Shown in pieces: positions 12,051-21,206 of a DNA stretch of 64,000 bases. The position numbers were made by a program, and so were the translations under genes. Location of the stretch: the NCBI RefSeq assembly GCF_000942395.1, contig NZ_LN812102.1, forward strand, positions 371,434 through 435,433, in the 5' to 3' direction. The stretch's first letter is position 1. Each line of letters opens with the position of its first letter. Below the pieces are notes generated by a model. It did no database searches and was not told the DNA's origin. It saw only the letters and a list, made by a program, of their open reading frames with translations. Origin of the DNA: Risungbinella massiliensis (GTDB lineage: Bacteria; Bacillota; Bacilli; Thermoactinomycetales; Thermoactinomycetaceae).

Positions 12051-13022
12051 CTATAAATGGCAGGCTGCATAATGCCCTGGACGATGCTCTTTAAACTCTG
12101 GACGTACTTCTTTACATATATCCATCACATAAGGACAGCGAGTATGGAAAGCACAACCTTTTGGCGGATTCGCAGCGCTAGGGATATCTCCTTGAAGCAA
12201 GATTCGTTCCCGTTTGACTTCAGGATCAGGAATGGGCACTGCGGACAGAAGTGCCTGTGTATATGGATGTTTCGGGTTGTCATACAAATTATCTCGGTCT
12301 GCGAGCTCAATCATTCTACCCAGATACATCACACCGACCCGATCACTGATATGTCTTACCACACTAAGGTCATGGGCAATGAAGATATAGGTTAGTTGAA
12401 ACTGTTCTTGCAGGTCTTCCATCAGGTTTAATACTTGCGATTGGATCGATACATCTAAGGCAGATACTGGTTCATCGGCAATAATCAGCTTTGGCTTTAC
12501 TGATAAAGCACGGGCAATCCCTACTCGTTGCCGTTGCCCTCCACTGAATTGATGTGGGTACCGCTCGCCATGGTGCTTCCCAAGTCCAACAACCTTGAGT
12601 AGTTCTTGTACCTGTTCTTTTCGTTGCCGGGCACTTCCGCCGATCCCATGTACTTTTAAGGGTTCTTCTAACGTCTGAGCAATGGTTTTTCGTGGGTTAA
12701 GCGAAGCAAAAGGGTCCTGGAAAATCATTTGTAAATCTTTACGAGATTTCCTCATTTCTTCATCATGTAGCTTTGTAAGCGTTTTCCCATCAAAAATGAC
12801 TTCCCCAGCAGTAGGCTCAATCAGGCGTAATATCGCTCGACCTGTCGTGGACTTCCCACAGCCACTTTCACCTACAATGCCCAGAGTTTCCCCTTGATGT
12901 ACGGTAAAACTTACTTCATCGACTGCTTTTACTTCGCTTACTTTGCGACCCAAAATTGCTGCACGAATTGGAAAATATTTTTTTAGATTTCGGACTGAAA
13001 GTAGAGGTTCTTTTTGGCTCAT
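12051..13022 (-). CDS. dppF: Peptide ABC transporter ATPase, DppF type
   Basis: I place the start at ATG 13022 (MSQKEPLLSVRNLKKYFPI), where it overlaps the dppD stop as ATGA. Walker A is GESGCGKSTTGRA, the signature is YPHQFSGGQRQRVGIARAL, Walker B is LIIADEPVSALDV, and the switch histidine lies in TYIFIAHDLSVV. The oligopeptide-ATPase C-terminal extension ends with CAFHTRCPYVMDIC, the Cys motif of DppD/F and OppD/F. It drives transport with DppD. Confidence 0.95.
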   Translation of the reverse strand: MSQKEPLLSVRNLKKYFPIRAAILGRKVSEVKAVDEVSFTVHQGETLGIVGESGCGKSTTGRAILRLIEPTAGEVIFDGKTLTKLHDEEMRKSRKDLQMIFQDPFASLNPRKTIAQTLEEPLKVHGIGGSARQRKEQVQELLKVVGLGKHHGERYPHQFSGGQRQRVGIARALSVKPKLIIADEPVSALDVSIQSQVLNLMEDLQEQFQLTYIFIAHDLSVVRHISDRVGVMYLGRMIELADRDNLYDNPKHPYTQALLSAVPIPDPEVKRERILLQGDIPSAANPPKGCAFHTRCPYVMDICKEVRPEFKEHRPGHYAACHL

Positions 13023-14005
13023 GATGGAATCGACCCCTTTTCTTGCGTTAACCAACATCTGCTTTGATGACCATCTGTAACGGGTAGAAGTTCAGGTTGT
13101 TCGATGTGACATTGTTCCATCGCATATTCACAACGTGGAGCAAATCGACAGCCAATAGGAAAATATAGAGGGTTCGGAACTTGACCTGGAATGGAGTACA
13201 AACGCTTTTCATTCCCTGTTAATTTAGGAATTGAATTGAGTAATCCTTTGGTATAAGGATGTTGAGGGTTTTTAAATAAGGTTCTAGAATCTGTCTCTTC
13301 TACAACTTGTCCAGCATACATAACGACAATACGGTCACACATTTCGGCAACCACACCTAAATCGTGAGTAATGAGCAAAATCGCGGTTCCAAACTCTTGA
13401 TTTAACGATTTCATCAGTTCCAAAATTTGCGCTTGGATCGTCACATCAAGAGCGGTGGTCGGCTCATCAGCAATTAGCAACTTTGGATTACATACCATCG
13501 CTAGCGCAATCATTACCCGCTGTCTCATCCCACCAGATAACTTGTGCGGATACTCTTTTAAAATACCTTCGCGACTAATCCCTACTTTTCGTAACATCTC
13601 TAGTGCCTTGACTTTCGCTTCTTTTTTGGTACATTTCTGATGAATCCGGATCGCCTCGACAATCTGATCACCGATCGTAAAAAGAGGGTTAAGTGAGGTC
13701 ATCGGTTCTTGGAAAATCATCGCCATCTCGTTGCCACGAAGTTTACGAAGCTCTTTCGGCTTTAATTTGGTTACTTCCGTCCCCTTGAAGCGAATCGAAC
13801 CACTGACAATTTTTCCTGGAGGTTGAGGGACTAAACCCATCACTGCTAAAGAGGTGACACTTTTTCCGCAGCCGGATTCTCCAACAAGCCCGACTACCTC
13901 CCCTTCTTTCACTTCCAAATTCACACCGTCAATTGCGTTGACAATTCCTTTGTCAGTAAAAAATTGTAATTTTAATTGTAAAATTTCTAATATATTTCGC
14001 AACAT
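13019..14005 (-). CDS. dppD: Peptide ABC transporter ATPase, DppD type
   Basis: 328 residues. Walker A GESGCGKSVTSLA, signature YPHKLSGGMRQRVMIALAM, Walker B LLIADEPTTALDVT, switch histidine in AILLITHDLGVV, and a C-terminal CRFAPRCEYAMEQC motif. It is the first gene of the operon, with the ribosome binding site AGAGGTG before ATG 14005, and it overlaps dppF by 4 nt. Gene order D-F-A-B-C is complete for a functional importer. Confidence 0.95.
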   Translation of the reverse strand: MLRNILEILQLKLQFFTDKGIVNAIDGVNLEVKEGEVVGLVGESGCGKSVTSLAVMGLVPQPPGKIVSGSIRFKGTEVTKLKPKELRKLRGNEMAMIFQEPMTSLNPLFTIGDQIVEAIRIHQKCTKKEAKVKALEMLRKVGISREGILKEYPHKLSGGMRQRVMIALAMVCNPKLLIADEPTTALDVTIQAQILELMKSLNQEFGTAILLITHDLGVVAEMCDRIVVMYAGQVVEETDSRTLFKNPQHPYTKGLLNSIPKLTGNEKRLYSIPGQVPNPLYFPIGCRFAPRCEYAMEQCHIEQPELLPVTDGHQSRCWLTQEKGSIPS

Positions 14006-14440
14006 AGCAACACCTCTAACGCCAAAGATGCTATAACCTTTTAAAAATTCAATTTTCTAATTGAACAACAATTTTTTATCCATGGCTACTGTGCTTTTGC
14101 TTAACAGAATACAAGTATTTCTAATCGGAATTTTACAACTCCTTCAAAATATTGTTTCAAAATGTTCATATATATTATTTCTATATTGCTTTCATAATTC
14201 CTTTTCGAATTTAAATTTATAATGGTAATATTCTGAAAGGTATTGAAGTAGTTTGGTCATAGAGCCAAAACTTCTCTTTGTTACTATTGTTATCAAAGAG
14301 GCGATCTCTACCTAGGTTGGTATCGCTTATTACACATTAATCGAACGGAAAAAAAGAATATCGATGCCATGTAGTCAATATTATGAAAGAGATATATACG
14401 CTACGGAAAACAGGTGAAAAAACAGACTATTAAGCAAAAA
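14006..14440. other. AT-rich region upstream of dppD
   Basis: No gene recognised. It must hold the dpp promoter, but I cannot pick -35/-10 boxes confidently. 14303-14332 contains an imperfect palindrome (GCGATCTC...GGTATCGC). From about 14370 the sequence is a diverged copy of 28470-28600, the region after the paralogous immunity gene. Confidence 0.4.
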
Positions 14441-14441
14441 A

Positions 14442-14465
14442 ACATGCCGGAATACCCAACATGGT
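14442..14465 (-). terminator. Degenerate terminator after the solitary immunity gene
   Basis: CATGCCGGAATACCCAACATG is a mismatched copy of the intact hairpin at 28562-28586 (ACCATGTCGG/CCGACATGGT). Its T tract is still visible on the minus strand. Confidence 0.45.
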
Positions 14466-14515
14466 AAAAACATATGGCTGATTCAATTGGTTTAATTACT
14501 TTGGATCTTCTTCGT

Positions 14516-14977
14516 CTAACTCAAACTGTTGAATATTTCAAAACATTTATATATAACATCTTCTGACCATGATGGGTTAGGATTCCGACAATCCATCATT
14601 TTAATTAAATCTGGAACACAGCTTTCTGTTATGTATTCTGGCAAATATGATAATGTATCGAATGCAAACCAATGTGGAAAAGTAGGATCTGGATCTTCTG
14701 CAATTTTCACGAGATATGGAACATATCTGGAAGAAGGGTGTTCTAATGCAGATCCAAACCATAATCGACTGTATCTTCCCCAATCTTGTTTTTCTAAGCC
14801 ATATCGAAAGTATGGAACAATTTCTTCTTCTACATTGTTTAACTCGCGACATTCTTTAGAAAAGAGCTTTAACACTTTTGATAATTCGATAATAGTATCT
14901 ACAGAACTCGCATTTTTAAATGCATCATATCTTTCCTGATGATTTTGAATTAATCTATCTAAAAAACCAACTTTCAT
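14516..14977 (-). CDS. Solitary Rhs immunity-like protein, HEAT-like, C-terminally shortened paralogue of 28616-29194
   Basis: 153 residues, closely similar to the 192-residue protein at 28616-29194 through SWSEDVIYK. After that a ~100-bp internal deletion (between GTTGAA and TTTCAAAA) removes the last helical repeat and shifts the frame to an early stop. Repeated Leu-rich helices (YLVKIAEDP, LPEYITESCVPDLIKMMD) suggest HEAT-like structure. Immediately upstream is an Rhs core fragment with no toxin: the CT was cut out precisely, leaving only immunity. It may still protect against the toxin at 29.2-29.6 kb, if the deletion is tolerated. Confidence 0.7.
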   Translation of the reverse strand: MKVGFLDRLIQNHQERYDAFKNASSVDTIIELSKVLKLFSKECRELNNVEEEIVPYFRYGLEKQDWGRYSRLWFGSALEHPSSRYVPYLVKIAEDPDPTFPHWFAFDTLSYLPEYITESCVPDLIKMMDCRNPNPSWSEDVIYKCFEIFNSLS

Positions 14978-14989
14978 CGAAATCCTTTA

Positions 14990-15245
14990 ATACGTTGTAG
15001 TCCCGTTCTCGATCTTGGTCAACGAGACAAACCGGTCTTCGTTGTTGTAGGTGAAGTTTTGCTCAGTCTTCTTGTACCTGCTTCGGTACGCATCGGTTGG
15101 GATAGGTTTCCACTCTCATAAAAAGTAAAACTGGTGGTACCTAAGAGATTCCCTTTGGTATCGTCGTACTCTTTGCGTTCGGAGATTCGGTTGTCCCCAA
15201 TGTAGGAAACTCATCGTTTACCTTGCCGGTGGTCTCCCCATTGTT
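14990..15245 (-). pseudogene. Rhs core remnant (family 1), cassette 11
   Basis: Frame-broken YD-repeat sequence on the minus strand matching the segment around 31000-31230 of the large Rhs (FTYIGDNRISERKEYDD ... ENGTTTK). It runs directly into the start of the solitary immunity gene. Confidence 0.7.
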
Positions 15246-15586
15246 TTAAAAGCATTTCTACCTCTTCATAAGATTTTTTGTTCATATAAATCCCCTCCGT
15301 CCTAATGATCTGTTCATATTCTCGCTGGCCCATGTGATAGAATCCTGTTTTCCTTGTCATAGAAACCTTTACATACCCTACAAGCGGTATATAAGCTCAT
15401 TTGGATTTTTTAAAATATTATTGGAACTTTTGACAAAATTCGTCTTCAGTAATACCCCCTTCGCTAATTGTAAAAAAGCTTCACTTCATAATTGTTCATC
15501 TTCTGCCCCATTCCAAGAAACCAATTTGCAGCATACCCTTCTAAAATCTTGTGACACTAAAAAAGCGCCTTGGAACCGCTAATTAT
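15246..15586 (-). pseudogene. Further Rhs scrap and unrecognised remnants
   Basis: 15310-15370 (minus) reads KTGFYHMGQREYEQ, a decayed copy of the core end GETGLYHMGWRDYDP. After an internal ATG with ribosome binding site (GGAGGGGATTTATATG) comes a short MNKKSYEEVEMLLKQWG, perhaps the beginning of a lost gene. 15380-15586 holds nothing I can identify. Confidence 0.4.
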
Positions 15587-16258
15587 TTAGATTTCTGAGG
15601 TAATAATGCAACAAGCTCTAGATGATACAAATGTTCGACCACTTCTTGATCTATAGCCAAGTAAATCAAGTTGCTTACATACATAAGCATGACTATGACC
15701 AGCATGAACTAAATCATACAAAAGCTGAATGATTTTTGATTCCTCTGGATGAATTTCCAATCGCCCATCTTCATTTTTAGTGTAGCCAATAGGAATTTTT
15801 CCACCAAAAGAAAATTTTCCTTTCTCTACTGCTGATATTTTCCCACGCATAAACCTCTTTTTAATTTGTGAGTGCTCGTATTCTGAAAGCATTGCAGAAA
15901 AAGAAAAGACTAGGTTTGATGAATCATTTTGAAAGTTTATTTCTCCATTTGGTGTTAAGATTTTAATATCATTTATGATAAATTTTTGTTTTAGATCAAG
16001 TAAATCTGCTTCAGAACGACTTAACCTATCAATATCCATACACACTACATAATCATATAAATCCAATCTATCTAACATTAAATTCAATTGCTCTCTTGAA
16101 TAATCAGTTGAACTTGCTACTTCTTCATACAAATCATATTTCAAATTTTCTCTTTCACAGAGTTTAATCAATGCTCTTCTGTGGTTTGACATTAACTCTC
16201 GATCATCCAACTCTGTTTCATTTCTACTCAATCTACTATAGATTGCAGCAATACTCAT
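15587..16258 (-). pseudogene. Large serine recombinase, N-terminal two thirds only
   Basis: The resolvase catalytic domain begins IAAIYSRLSRNETE with the nucleophilic serine in YSRLSR. DYVVCMDIDRLSRSEADLL carries the conserved Arg motif, and SAMLSEYEHSQIKKRFMRGK precedes the recombinase DNA-binding domain (FGGKIPIGYTKNEDG, then a CKQLDLLGYRSRSGRTF helix). At 223 residues it ends abruptly, where relatives continue with a zinc ribbon and coiled coil to about 500. AGGAGGAG lies upstream. It sits between Rhs fragments, so it was inserted into or mobilised part of the array. Probably inactive. Confidence 0.75.
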
Positions 16259-16369
16259 AATAACTTTCTCCTCCTAAATCAGAGATATAGCAGATCTTTG
16301 TGAGGATTATATCTACGAAAAGTGAGGAGTAAACATAGTAGAAATAAAAAGAGGTTTCTATAAAATCTT

Positions 16370-16612
16370 ACGTATTGAGGATGTTCCCCATTCCGTCATG
16401 GGTGTATTGAAGTGTCTTGCCGTTTGCTTCGACGGTCTTCAAGAACCCATTCGTCGTATAGGTGTATTTGCCTTTTACTACACCTGCATTGGTGATTTGC
16501 GAAATTTGCTCGGCGTCCGTGTAAGTGTAAGCTAAGTCTACTACCAAGGATCTTACATTGTTACGCCCTTTCATGGTAGCTACTATGATTCCAACATTGT
16601 AAACATAAATTT
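16370..16612 (-). pseudogene. Rhs core remnant (family 1), start of cassette 11
   Basis: The minus strand reads ATMKGRNNVRSLVVDLAYTY, then GVVKGKYTYTTNGFLKTVE and LQYTHDGMGNILNT before a stop. It corresponds to the middle of the YD core. Its upstream edge lies directly against the terminator at 16614-16652. Confidence 0.75.
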
Positions 16613-16613
16613 G

Positions 16614-16652
16614 ATGAAAAAAGAGCAGGAACATATATAGTCCCTACTCTTA
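16614..16652 (-). terminator. Cassette terminator (copy 1)
   Basis: On the minus strand AAGAGTAGGGAC-tatatat-GTTCCTGCTCTTTTTTC: strong hairpin plus T run. Near copies at 21130, 23025 and 25555 each follow an immunity gene. Confidence 0.8.
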
Positions 16653-16738
16653 ATAATGTTGAATGCCTATCTTTTCATGCTATCTTTCTGTATTACACTA
16701 AACCAGAATCTATTTAAATAGTATATATACGACATCCT

Positions 16739-17080
16739 CTACCGAGAAACCCAAGTCTCACAATCATGGCTGCACGTTATTGACCAAGAATAATCTAGTG
16801 GAGTAATCAAGATATCCAATGTATTCCAATTTTCTTCTGGATCATAGTTATCTTCAAGAAATTTGATCAAATCTTCTTTTCCTGTTAGGAATAACTTATC
16901 CCGATCCTTGCCTGTATGGTCTGGTACAGGATACATATAAAGCAAATAATACTGCCCAAATTCCTGTAGTCTTTCCACATGATAAACGGGTTCATCATCA
17001 TTTAAATGTTTCCATTTATCCTTATTTTTTACTCCTTTTTCGTCAAACCAAGCTAGCATTTTGTTCCTTATTTCATTCAT
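16739..17080 (-). CDS. Putative Rhs immunity protein (cassette 10)
   Basis: 113 residues, acidic, no signal or membrane segment, rich in Trp and Asp (ENWNTLDILITPLDYSW, CSHDCETWVSR). I do not recognise the family. It directly follows a toxin remnant and is followed by the cassette terminator, the position of an immunity gene. Confidence 0.65.
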   Translation of the reverse strand: MNEIRNKMLAWFDEKGVKNKDKWKHLNDDEPVYHVERLQEFGQYYLLYMYPVPDHTGKDRDKLFLTGKEDLIKFLEDNYDPEENWNTLDILITPLDYSWSITCSHDCETWVSR

Positions 17081-17141
17081 TTCATTTTTAGGTATTCGGA
17101 CTCCTGGGAATATTTCCTTTTTTTTATCTGATTTTCTCCTA

Positions 17142-17425
17142 TTAATCTAGGTAATCAAAGAAAATATGACCTTTACCTTTAACTTTATTCCCTCTGACAT
17201 AACTCTCTGTATTATCTGTCCATTTTATATGCGGTAAATCTTGATGTTGAGCATGTTGTGTCCCGGTCTCTTCTGGATGAACTCTGAACTCTGTAATGTT
17301 TACCCGGCTCAGGAGCATAATTCTTGTATTTCTTAAGCCTGTTCATATTCCCCCCTTGCTTCTTTTAGTAAAGCTTTAGCTTCAGATAAAGTTTTCACTC
17401 TAAAATCAGAAGATTTTTTCCTCCA
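17142..17425 (-). pseudogene. Orphan Rhs toxin C-terminus, frameshifted (cassette 10)
   Basis: The minus strand encodes WRKKSSDFRVKTLSEAKALL, then after at least one frameshift HPEETGTQHAQHQDLPHIKW and VKGKGHIFFDYLD, stop. The His-rich block and GKGHIF tail look like a small nuclease-type CT as seen in polymorphic toxins, but I cannot name it. The frameshift inactivates it, while the downstream immunity gene is intact. Confidence 0.55.
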
Positions 17426-17690
17426 CCCCGTATTGTTTAGTCTTCGTTGTTGTAGGTGTATAGTTTTGCTCGGTACGTTAGTTGGTTCCTGATTCAATCC
17501 TTACAGATTAGGATAGGTTTCCACTCTCGTTAAAGGTGAAGCTGGTAGTACCTAAAAGATTCCCGTTGGTATCGTCATACTATTTGCGCTCGGAGATCCG
17601 GTTATCCCCGATGTAGGTAAACTCATCTTTTACCTTACCGGTGGTCAGGTTCTCGGTTTTAAGGATGTTCCCCATGCGAATCTATTAGAG
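17426..17690 (-). pseudogene. Rhs core remnant (family 1), cassette 10
   Basis: YD-repeat fragments in broken frames, matching the region around 31030-31260 of the large Rhs. It joins directly to the toxin remnant without the late core, linker or Hint. Confidence 0.7.
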
Positions 17691-17790
17691 TAGTCTTGTC
17701 TAAGTTTTAAGTTGTTTCACTAATTTCCTAACACAAACCGATTTTAGATTTATTATTACTTGATTACTACCAAAGACCCTTAGAAAAGAA

Positions 17791-17798
17791 TTAGTTAT
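17791..17798. repeat. IS982 target-site duplication (left)
   Basis: TTAGTTAT here and at 18821-18828, immediately outside the IS ends. Confidence 0.85.
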
Positions 17799-18820
17799 AC
17801 CCGTGGTGCTAGTTGAAAATCTGATCACGCCATTTAGTTCCTTCTCCGTGATCTTGGATTGCCCATAAAACAAGGAGAGAATGAGCAAATAGTATAGTGT
17901 CAATAGCAAGTTCAAATCCTATCAGAGAGTTTGGCTTTAGTTGATCAATACAAAATACATCACATAGGTTGGAAAAAAGAGTTTCAATCTGCTTCCTACG
18001 GAAGCGGATAAATTTAGTAAGTTCAACAGGATGAGGATTTTTACTGTTTGCGCGCTTCATTGCAAGAAGTTGAATACCTTTACGAGCTAACTTTTGTCCA
18101 ACTTTTTCGCTTACATACCCTTTGTCACCTAAAACTATGCAATGAGGAGATTGATCCAATAGTTCTTCCAATACACTTAGATCATGAGTCGAGGCACGTG
18201 AGATAACATAGCCAACTATGAATCCTGTATTGGTAATGTGAAAAGAACCCTTAAAACCATAGTAATGTTCTTTCTTGGAAGCACAATAACCTCGATCTGC
18301 ATACCCTCGAAGTCGTTTCACTCGAAACGACCGAGCAGAGTGACATAAGGGCAGTGGCAAACTATCTACGATAGTATAGGGAGCTTGGGCAAGGAAACGG
18401 CGTATAAATTGATAGCGTAGAAACTTAATGATCCAAAGAAGTTGTCTGCAAATTCGATTATAACGAGAGCGTTCAGGAAAAAATTGTCCTGAGAAAAAGT
18501 TCGCTTTTGCGAACGAATGCCAAGAACGTTCAGAAGTAAATCCCATCATTTTTCCTAATAAACAAACAGAGATGATGACAAAGTCCTTTTGGTACTGCTG
18601 ATGAATGTTACGCCTTTGGCGTAATTTCAGTGGAACTAGATGATTATACATATCCTGAACTTCCAAAAGAATTTTATGATATAGCTTTTGAAGTTGCGGA
18701 AGTGATTTGATAAAATGAGAGTGCTCTTGCATGAGAAATTCCTCCTGATGATAAGGTCGCACTTTCATTTTGAAGGAATTTTCTTGCAAGGGCTATTATT
18801 TTGTTACTAGCACCACGGGT
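17799..18820 (-). mobile_element. IS982-family insertion sequence, apparently complete
   Basis: 1022 bp, bounded by perfect 15-bp terminal inverted repeats ACCCGTGGTGCTAGT and flanked by an 8-bp duplication TTAGTTAT. It contains one full transposase gene. Ends, size and duplication length fit IS982. The intact duplication suggests a fairly recent insertion, between cassettes 9 and 10 and outside any gene. Confidence 0.92.
17809..18789 (-). CDS. IS982-family transposase (DDE)
   Basis: About 308-326 residues depending on start. The best internal start may be MQEHSHFIKSL, which follows an AGGAGG site, with the upstream 18 codons being leader. Catalytic landmarks are IVDSLPLPLCHS (first D), YYGFKGSFHIT, and VLGDKGYVSEKV (second D) plus RKQIETLFSNLCD (E). 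No frame damage is seen, so it may be active. Confidence 0.9.
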   Translation of the reverse strand: MQENSFKMKVRPYHQEEFLMQEHSHFIKSLPQLQKLYHKILLEVQDMYNHLVPLKLRQRRNIHQQYQKDFVIISVCLLGKMMGFTSERSWHSFAKANFFSGQFFPERSRYNRICRQLLWIIKFLRYQFIRRFLAQAPYTIVDSLPLPLCHSARSFRVKRLRGYADRGYCASKKEHYYGFKGSFHITNTGFIVGYVISRASTHDLSVLEELLDQSPHCIVLGDKGYVSEKVGQKLARKGIQLLAMKRANSKNPHPVELTKFIRFRRKQIETLFSNLCDVFCIDQLKPNSLIGFELAIDTILFAHSLLVLWAIQDHGEGTKWRDQIFN

Positions 18821-18828
18821 TTAGTTAT
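18821..18828. repeat. IS982 target-site duplication (right)
   Basis: TTAGTTAT, a direct repeat of 17791-17798. Confidence 0.85.
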
Positions 18829-18883
18829 AAAAAATACTATCTAAATCAAATATTTTTAAACACGCAAACTGTATAGATTGACT

Positions 18884-18914
18884 AAAAAGTATCGAATCAA
18901 CCGATACCATTTTT
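18884..18914 (-). terminator. Terminator after cassette 9 immunity gene
   Basis: GGTATCG-GTTGAT-TCGATAC on the minus strand followed by TTTTTAG, with A/T runs on both sides. It overlaps the stop of the immunity gene. Confidence 0.7.
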
Positions 18915-19278
18915 AATCGACCTTTCGTTTGTTTTTATCAGGTTCTAGAGAATAAATATCGTCATTTAACTCAAAACCTTCAGGTTCCCAGTTTTCTTCA
19001 GGAAATCCATTTTTTTCAAATAAATTTCTTAAATATCTTATAGCTTCTTCCCAACTTTGAAACTCTCTACATGAAAAAGGAGGTTGTCCTTCATCATTCC
19101 ATATTACCCATTTCTTATTAGACATGTGGGTTGCAATCCACTTTGCATCAGGTGGAATAGTAAAAATATGAAATGAATTGTCCATCAAATCCTTCCAACT
19201 CATATATCCAAGATTTTGACTAAACCTTTCTAAATCACTGAAAAATAGTTTTCTTATTAATTTACGTATTAGATTCAT
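18913..19278 (-). CDS. Putative Rhs immunity protein (cassette 9)
   Basis: 121 residues, soluble, acidic C-terminus, with FSCREFQSWEEAIRYLRNLF and PEENWEPEGFELNDD. Family not recognised. It directly follows the toxin part of cassette 9 and precedes a terminator. A GGGGAGTATCA ribosome-binding region precedes ATG 19278. Confidence 0.65.
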   Translation of the reverse strand: MNLIRKLIRKLFFSDLERFSQNLGYMSWKDLMDNSFHIFTIPPDAKWIATHMSNKKWVIWNDEGQPPFSCREFQSWEEAIRYLRNLFEKNGFPEENWEPEGFELNDDIYSLEPDKNKRKVD

Positions 19279-19379
19279 TGATACTCCCCTTAGATTTTTT
19301 TAGTATTATAATACCGAGAAATATAAATATTCTATCTAAAAGTAAAGTAGTAAAAGGCCGTAAATCCGGCCAATTAACC

Positions 19380-19641
19380 TCATCTATCTTTTGCCTTCCA
19401 TACTGTTAAACGTGAAGATGCACTTCCTCGTTTCCATTTACCTTTTCGAGTATTTATTTATTTGAAAATGGTATCCATGTCCATTATGTGGTGTATGCCA
19501 TTCTAAAGATCGATATTTTTTATTTTTGCCCTTCTTTTTAGATACCATGATACCCCAATAGCCATTTCCCTTTTCATCATCGCCTTTCAGTTTTCCAATT
19601 TTTTCGATACGATACGGAAATTTCTTTTTACTGACTCCCAA
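19380..19641 (-). pseudogene. Rhs toxin C-terminus of cassette 9, frameshifted
   Basis: After the Rhs core ends at 19587, the toxin continues in another frame: FPYRIEKIGKLKGDDEKGNG, YWGIMVSKKKGK and LEWHTPHNGHGYHFQINKY. A second shift leads to WKRGSASSRLTVWKAKDR. The WHTPHNGHGYHFQ His cluster suggests a metal-dependent nuclease-like fold (inference). Two frame breaks make it inactive. Confidence 0.6.
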
Positions 19642-20534
19642 CCCGACTTTACTTTACGTTTACCCCAAGCCCAACTGCTTTTCACATAGGGTTGCACAAA
19701 ACGCCAAACTGTTTCAACTGCTTTTTTCTTCCAAGATTCACCATCCGGATCGAACTTATTAACAGGATCATTACTTACATTACTATATCCATTCTGTGTC
19801 TTCGGATCATCTGCATCCCCAGGATCAGGATCTAATGTCAAAAATCTTCCTGTGTCTGGATTATAGTATCTAGCTTGCAAATAGTATAGTCCAGATTCTG
19901 TATCATACCGATAACCAGCATAGCGGAAAGGACTATCCACTGTTCCAGTTTGCGCTACTACATTACCAAATGCATCATATTCATAGGTAGATAAGATATT
20001 TCCATTGGCATCCGTTAATGCCGTTTCATCACCATGACCATTTAACTTAAAGTAATAGAGTTGTCCATCCCGGTTCATGGATACTGGTTGTAGTCCATTA
20101 TAGGTATAGTAGGCGATCATTACATTGTTTTCATTGGTCTCATAAGAAACATTGTTGTTCTGATCATAGTGATACGTAATGGTACCTGTAGCGGGAGTTG
20201 TTTTGGTACGACCTAGTCCATCTGAGTAGTAGGTATAGGATGCGATTACAGTTCCTTGTAGGTCTTTTGCTAAGACTTTATCTCCGATCTTAATATCTTG
20301 GATTTTCTTTTGTCCTTTGTTGGTAAGAACTTTGGTATTTAAAGTGAAGCATTTTCCACACCCTTTTTTCGTTGTGGAACTTGGCTTCTGCTTGTTTACT
20401 GGTTTAGCTTTTTGTGTTGTTCGCTTACTACTTGCCTTTGTCGGCTTCTTACTACGCTTGGTTACCTTGGAAACTTTTTTCGTCCCTTTTACAACTGTCC
20501 TGCTTTTCTGGACAGATATTTTAGCTTTTCGCAT
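19587..20534 (-). pseudogene. Chimeric Rhs: family 1 linker and Hint start fused to a family 2 YD core (cassette 9)
   Basis: It begins with the Lys-rich linker (SKVTKRSKKPTKASSKR), then the Hint N-terminus (CFTLNTKVLTNKGQKKIQDI ... GDKVLAKD). At about 20250 it switches into a different Rhs scaffold: GTVIASYTYYSDGLGRTKT, then LYYFKLNGHGDETALTDANG and LYYLQARYYNPDTGRFLTLD, followed by its own variable end. The Hint domain is therefore cut after ~25 residues. A recombination product of two Rhs families. Confidence 0.8.
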
Positions 20535-20539
20535 TCGCT

Positions 20540-21125
20540 TCAGCGATTGGGCAGGGATTTTTTTGGCGATTTCTTGATCTTTTTATAGGTCTTGTAAGCT
20601 TTTACCCCAGCTTTAATTGCCTTCACACTAGAGGTGATCAGCTTTGCTCCTGGGATAAAGTTGGAGGCGATGTTGTTGACTGGATCACCTTCAGCGTAGA
20701 GGTAACGGTTTTGGGTAACAGCGTTGTCTTCTTCGCCTTCGTACGTGTCCGCAACGATAAAGCGTCCTGTATTAGGGTCGTAATCTCTCCAGCCCATGTG
20801 GTAGAGCCCAGTTTCTCCATCATAGAAGACTCCGTAGCGCCCTACATAGCGGTATGGGTTGGCATTTGCTAGCGCTTGGTCTCCAGTGATCTGAGTGATA
20901 TTGCCCCATTCGTCGTAGTCATAGGTAACAACGATGTTCCCTGCGGGACCGGTAAGGTCAATGACGTCTCCACGAGCATTGAACTGGTAGTAGTATTCGA
21001 TGTCATTATGGCGAAGTCCTAGTAGCTTCCCATCTCCATCTTTGAAGAAGTAGGTACGGCTCTCTTCTACTCTGTCTACCCATTTGACAATTCCAAAGAT
21101 CTCATCTTTGCTATCTCGCTGATAC
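20540..21125 (-). pseudogene. Rhs core fragment, family 1 (cassette 9, upstream part)
   Basis: It encodes KDEIFGIVKWVDRVEESRTY through YDEWGNITQITGDQALANA and the core end LYHMGWRDYDPNTGRFIVAD. The KKIKK linker region is broken by a frameshift near 20540, where the next frame takes over. The intervening WYEKV pretoxin segment is shortened compared with 29-30 kb. It starts directly after the terminator at 21130. Confidence 0.8.
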
Positions 21126-21129
21126 TCGT

Positions 21130-21170
21130 AAAAACAAATAAGAGTAGGCACTATTAATAGTCCTACTCTC
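21130..21170 (-). terminator. Cassette terminator (copy 2)
   Basis: Minus strand AGAGAGTAGGAC-tattaata-GTGCCTACTCTTATTTGTTTTT. Same family as 16614, 23025 and 25555. Confidence 0.8.
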
Positions 21171-21206
21171 TAAATGCTCAGTTATTTAAAACAAACTAGG
21201 AGATGC

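Noticed and set aside
19438-20534. Intein in a housekeeping gene, suggested by Hint motifs
   Set aside because: The Hint domains sit at the Rhs core/toxin joint and end in HNC with a new toxin after each, as in Rhs effectors; there is no split host protein.
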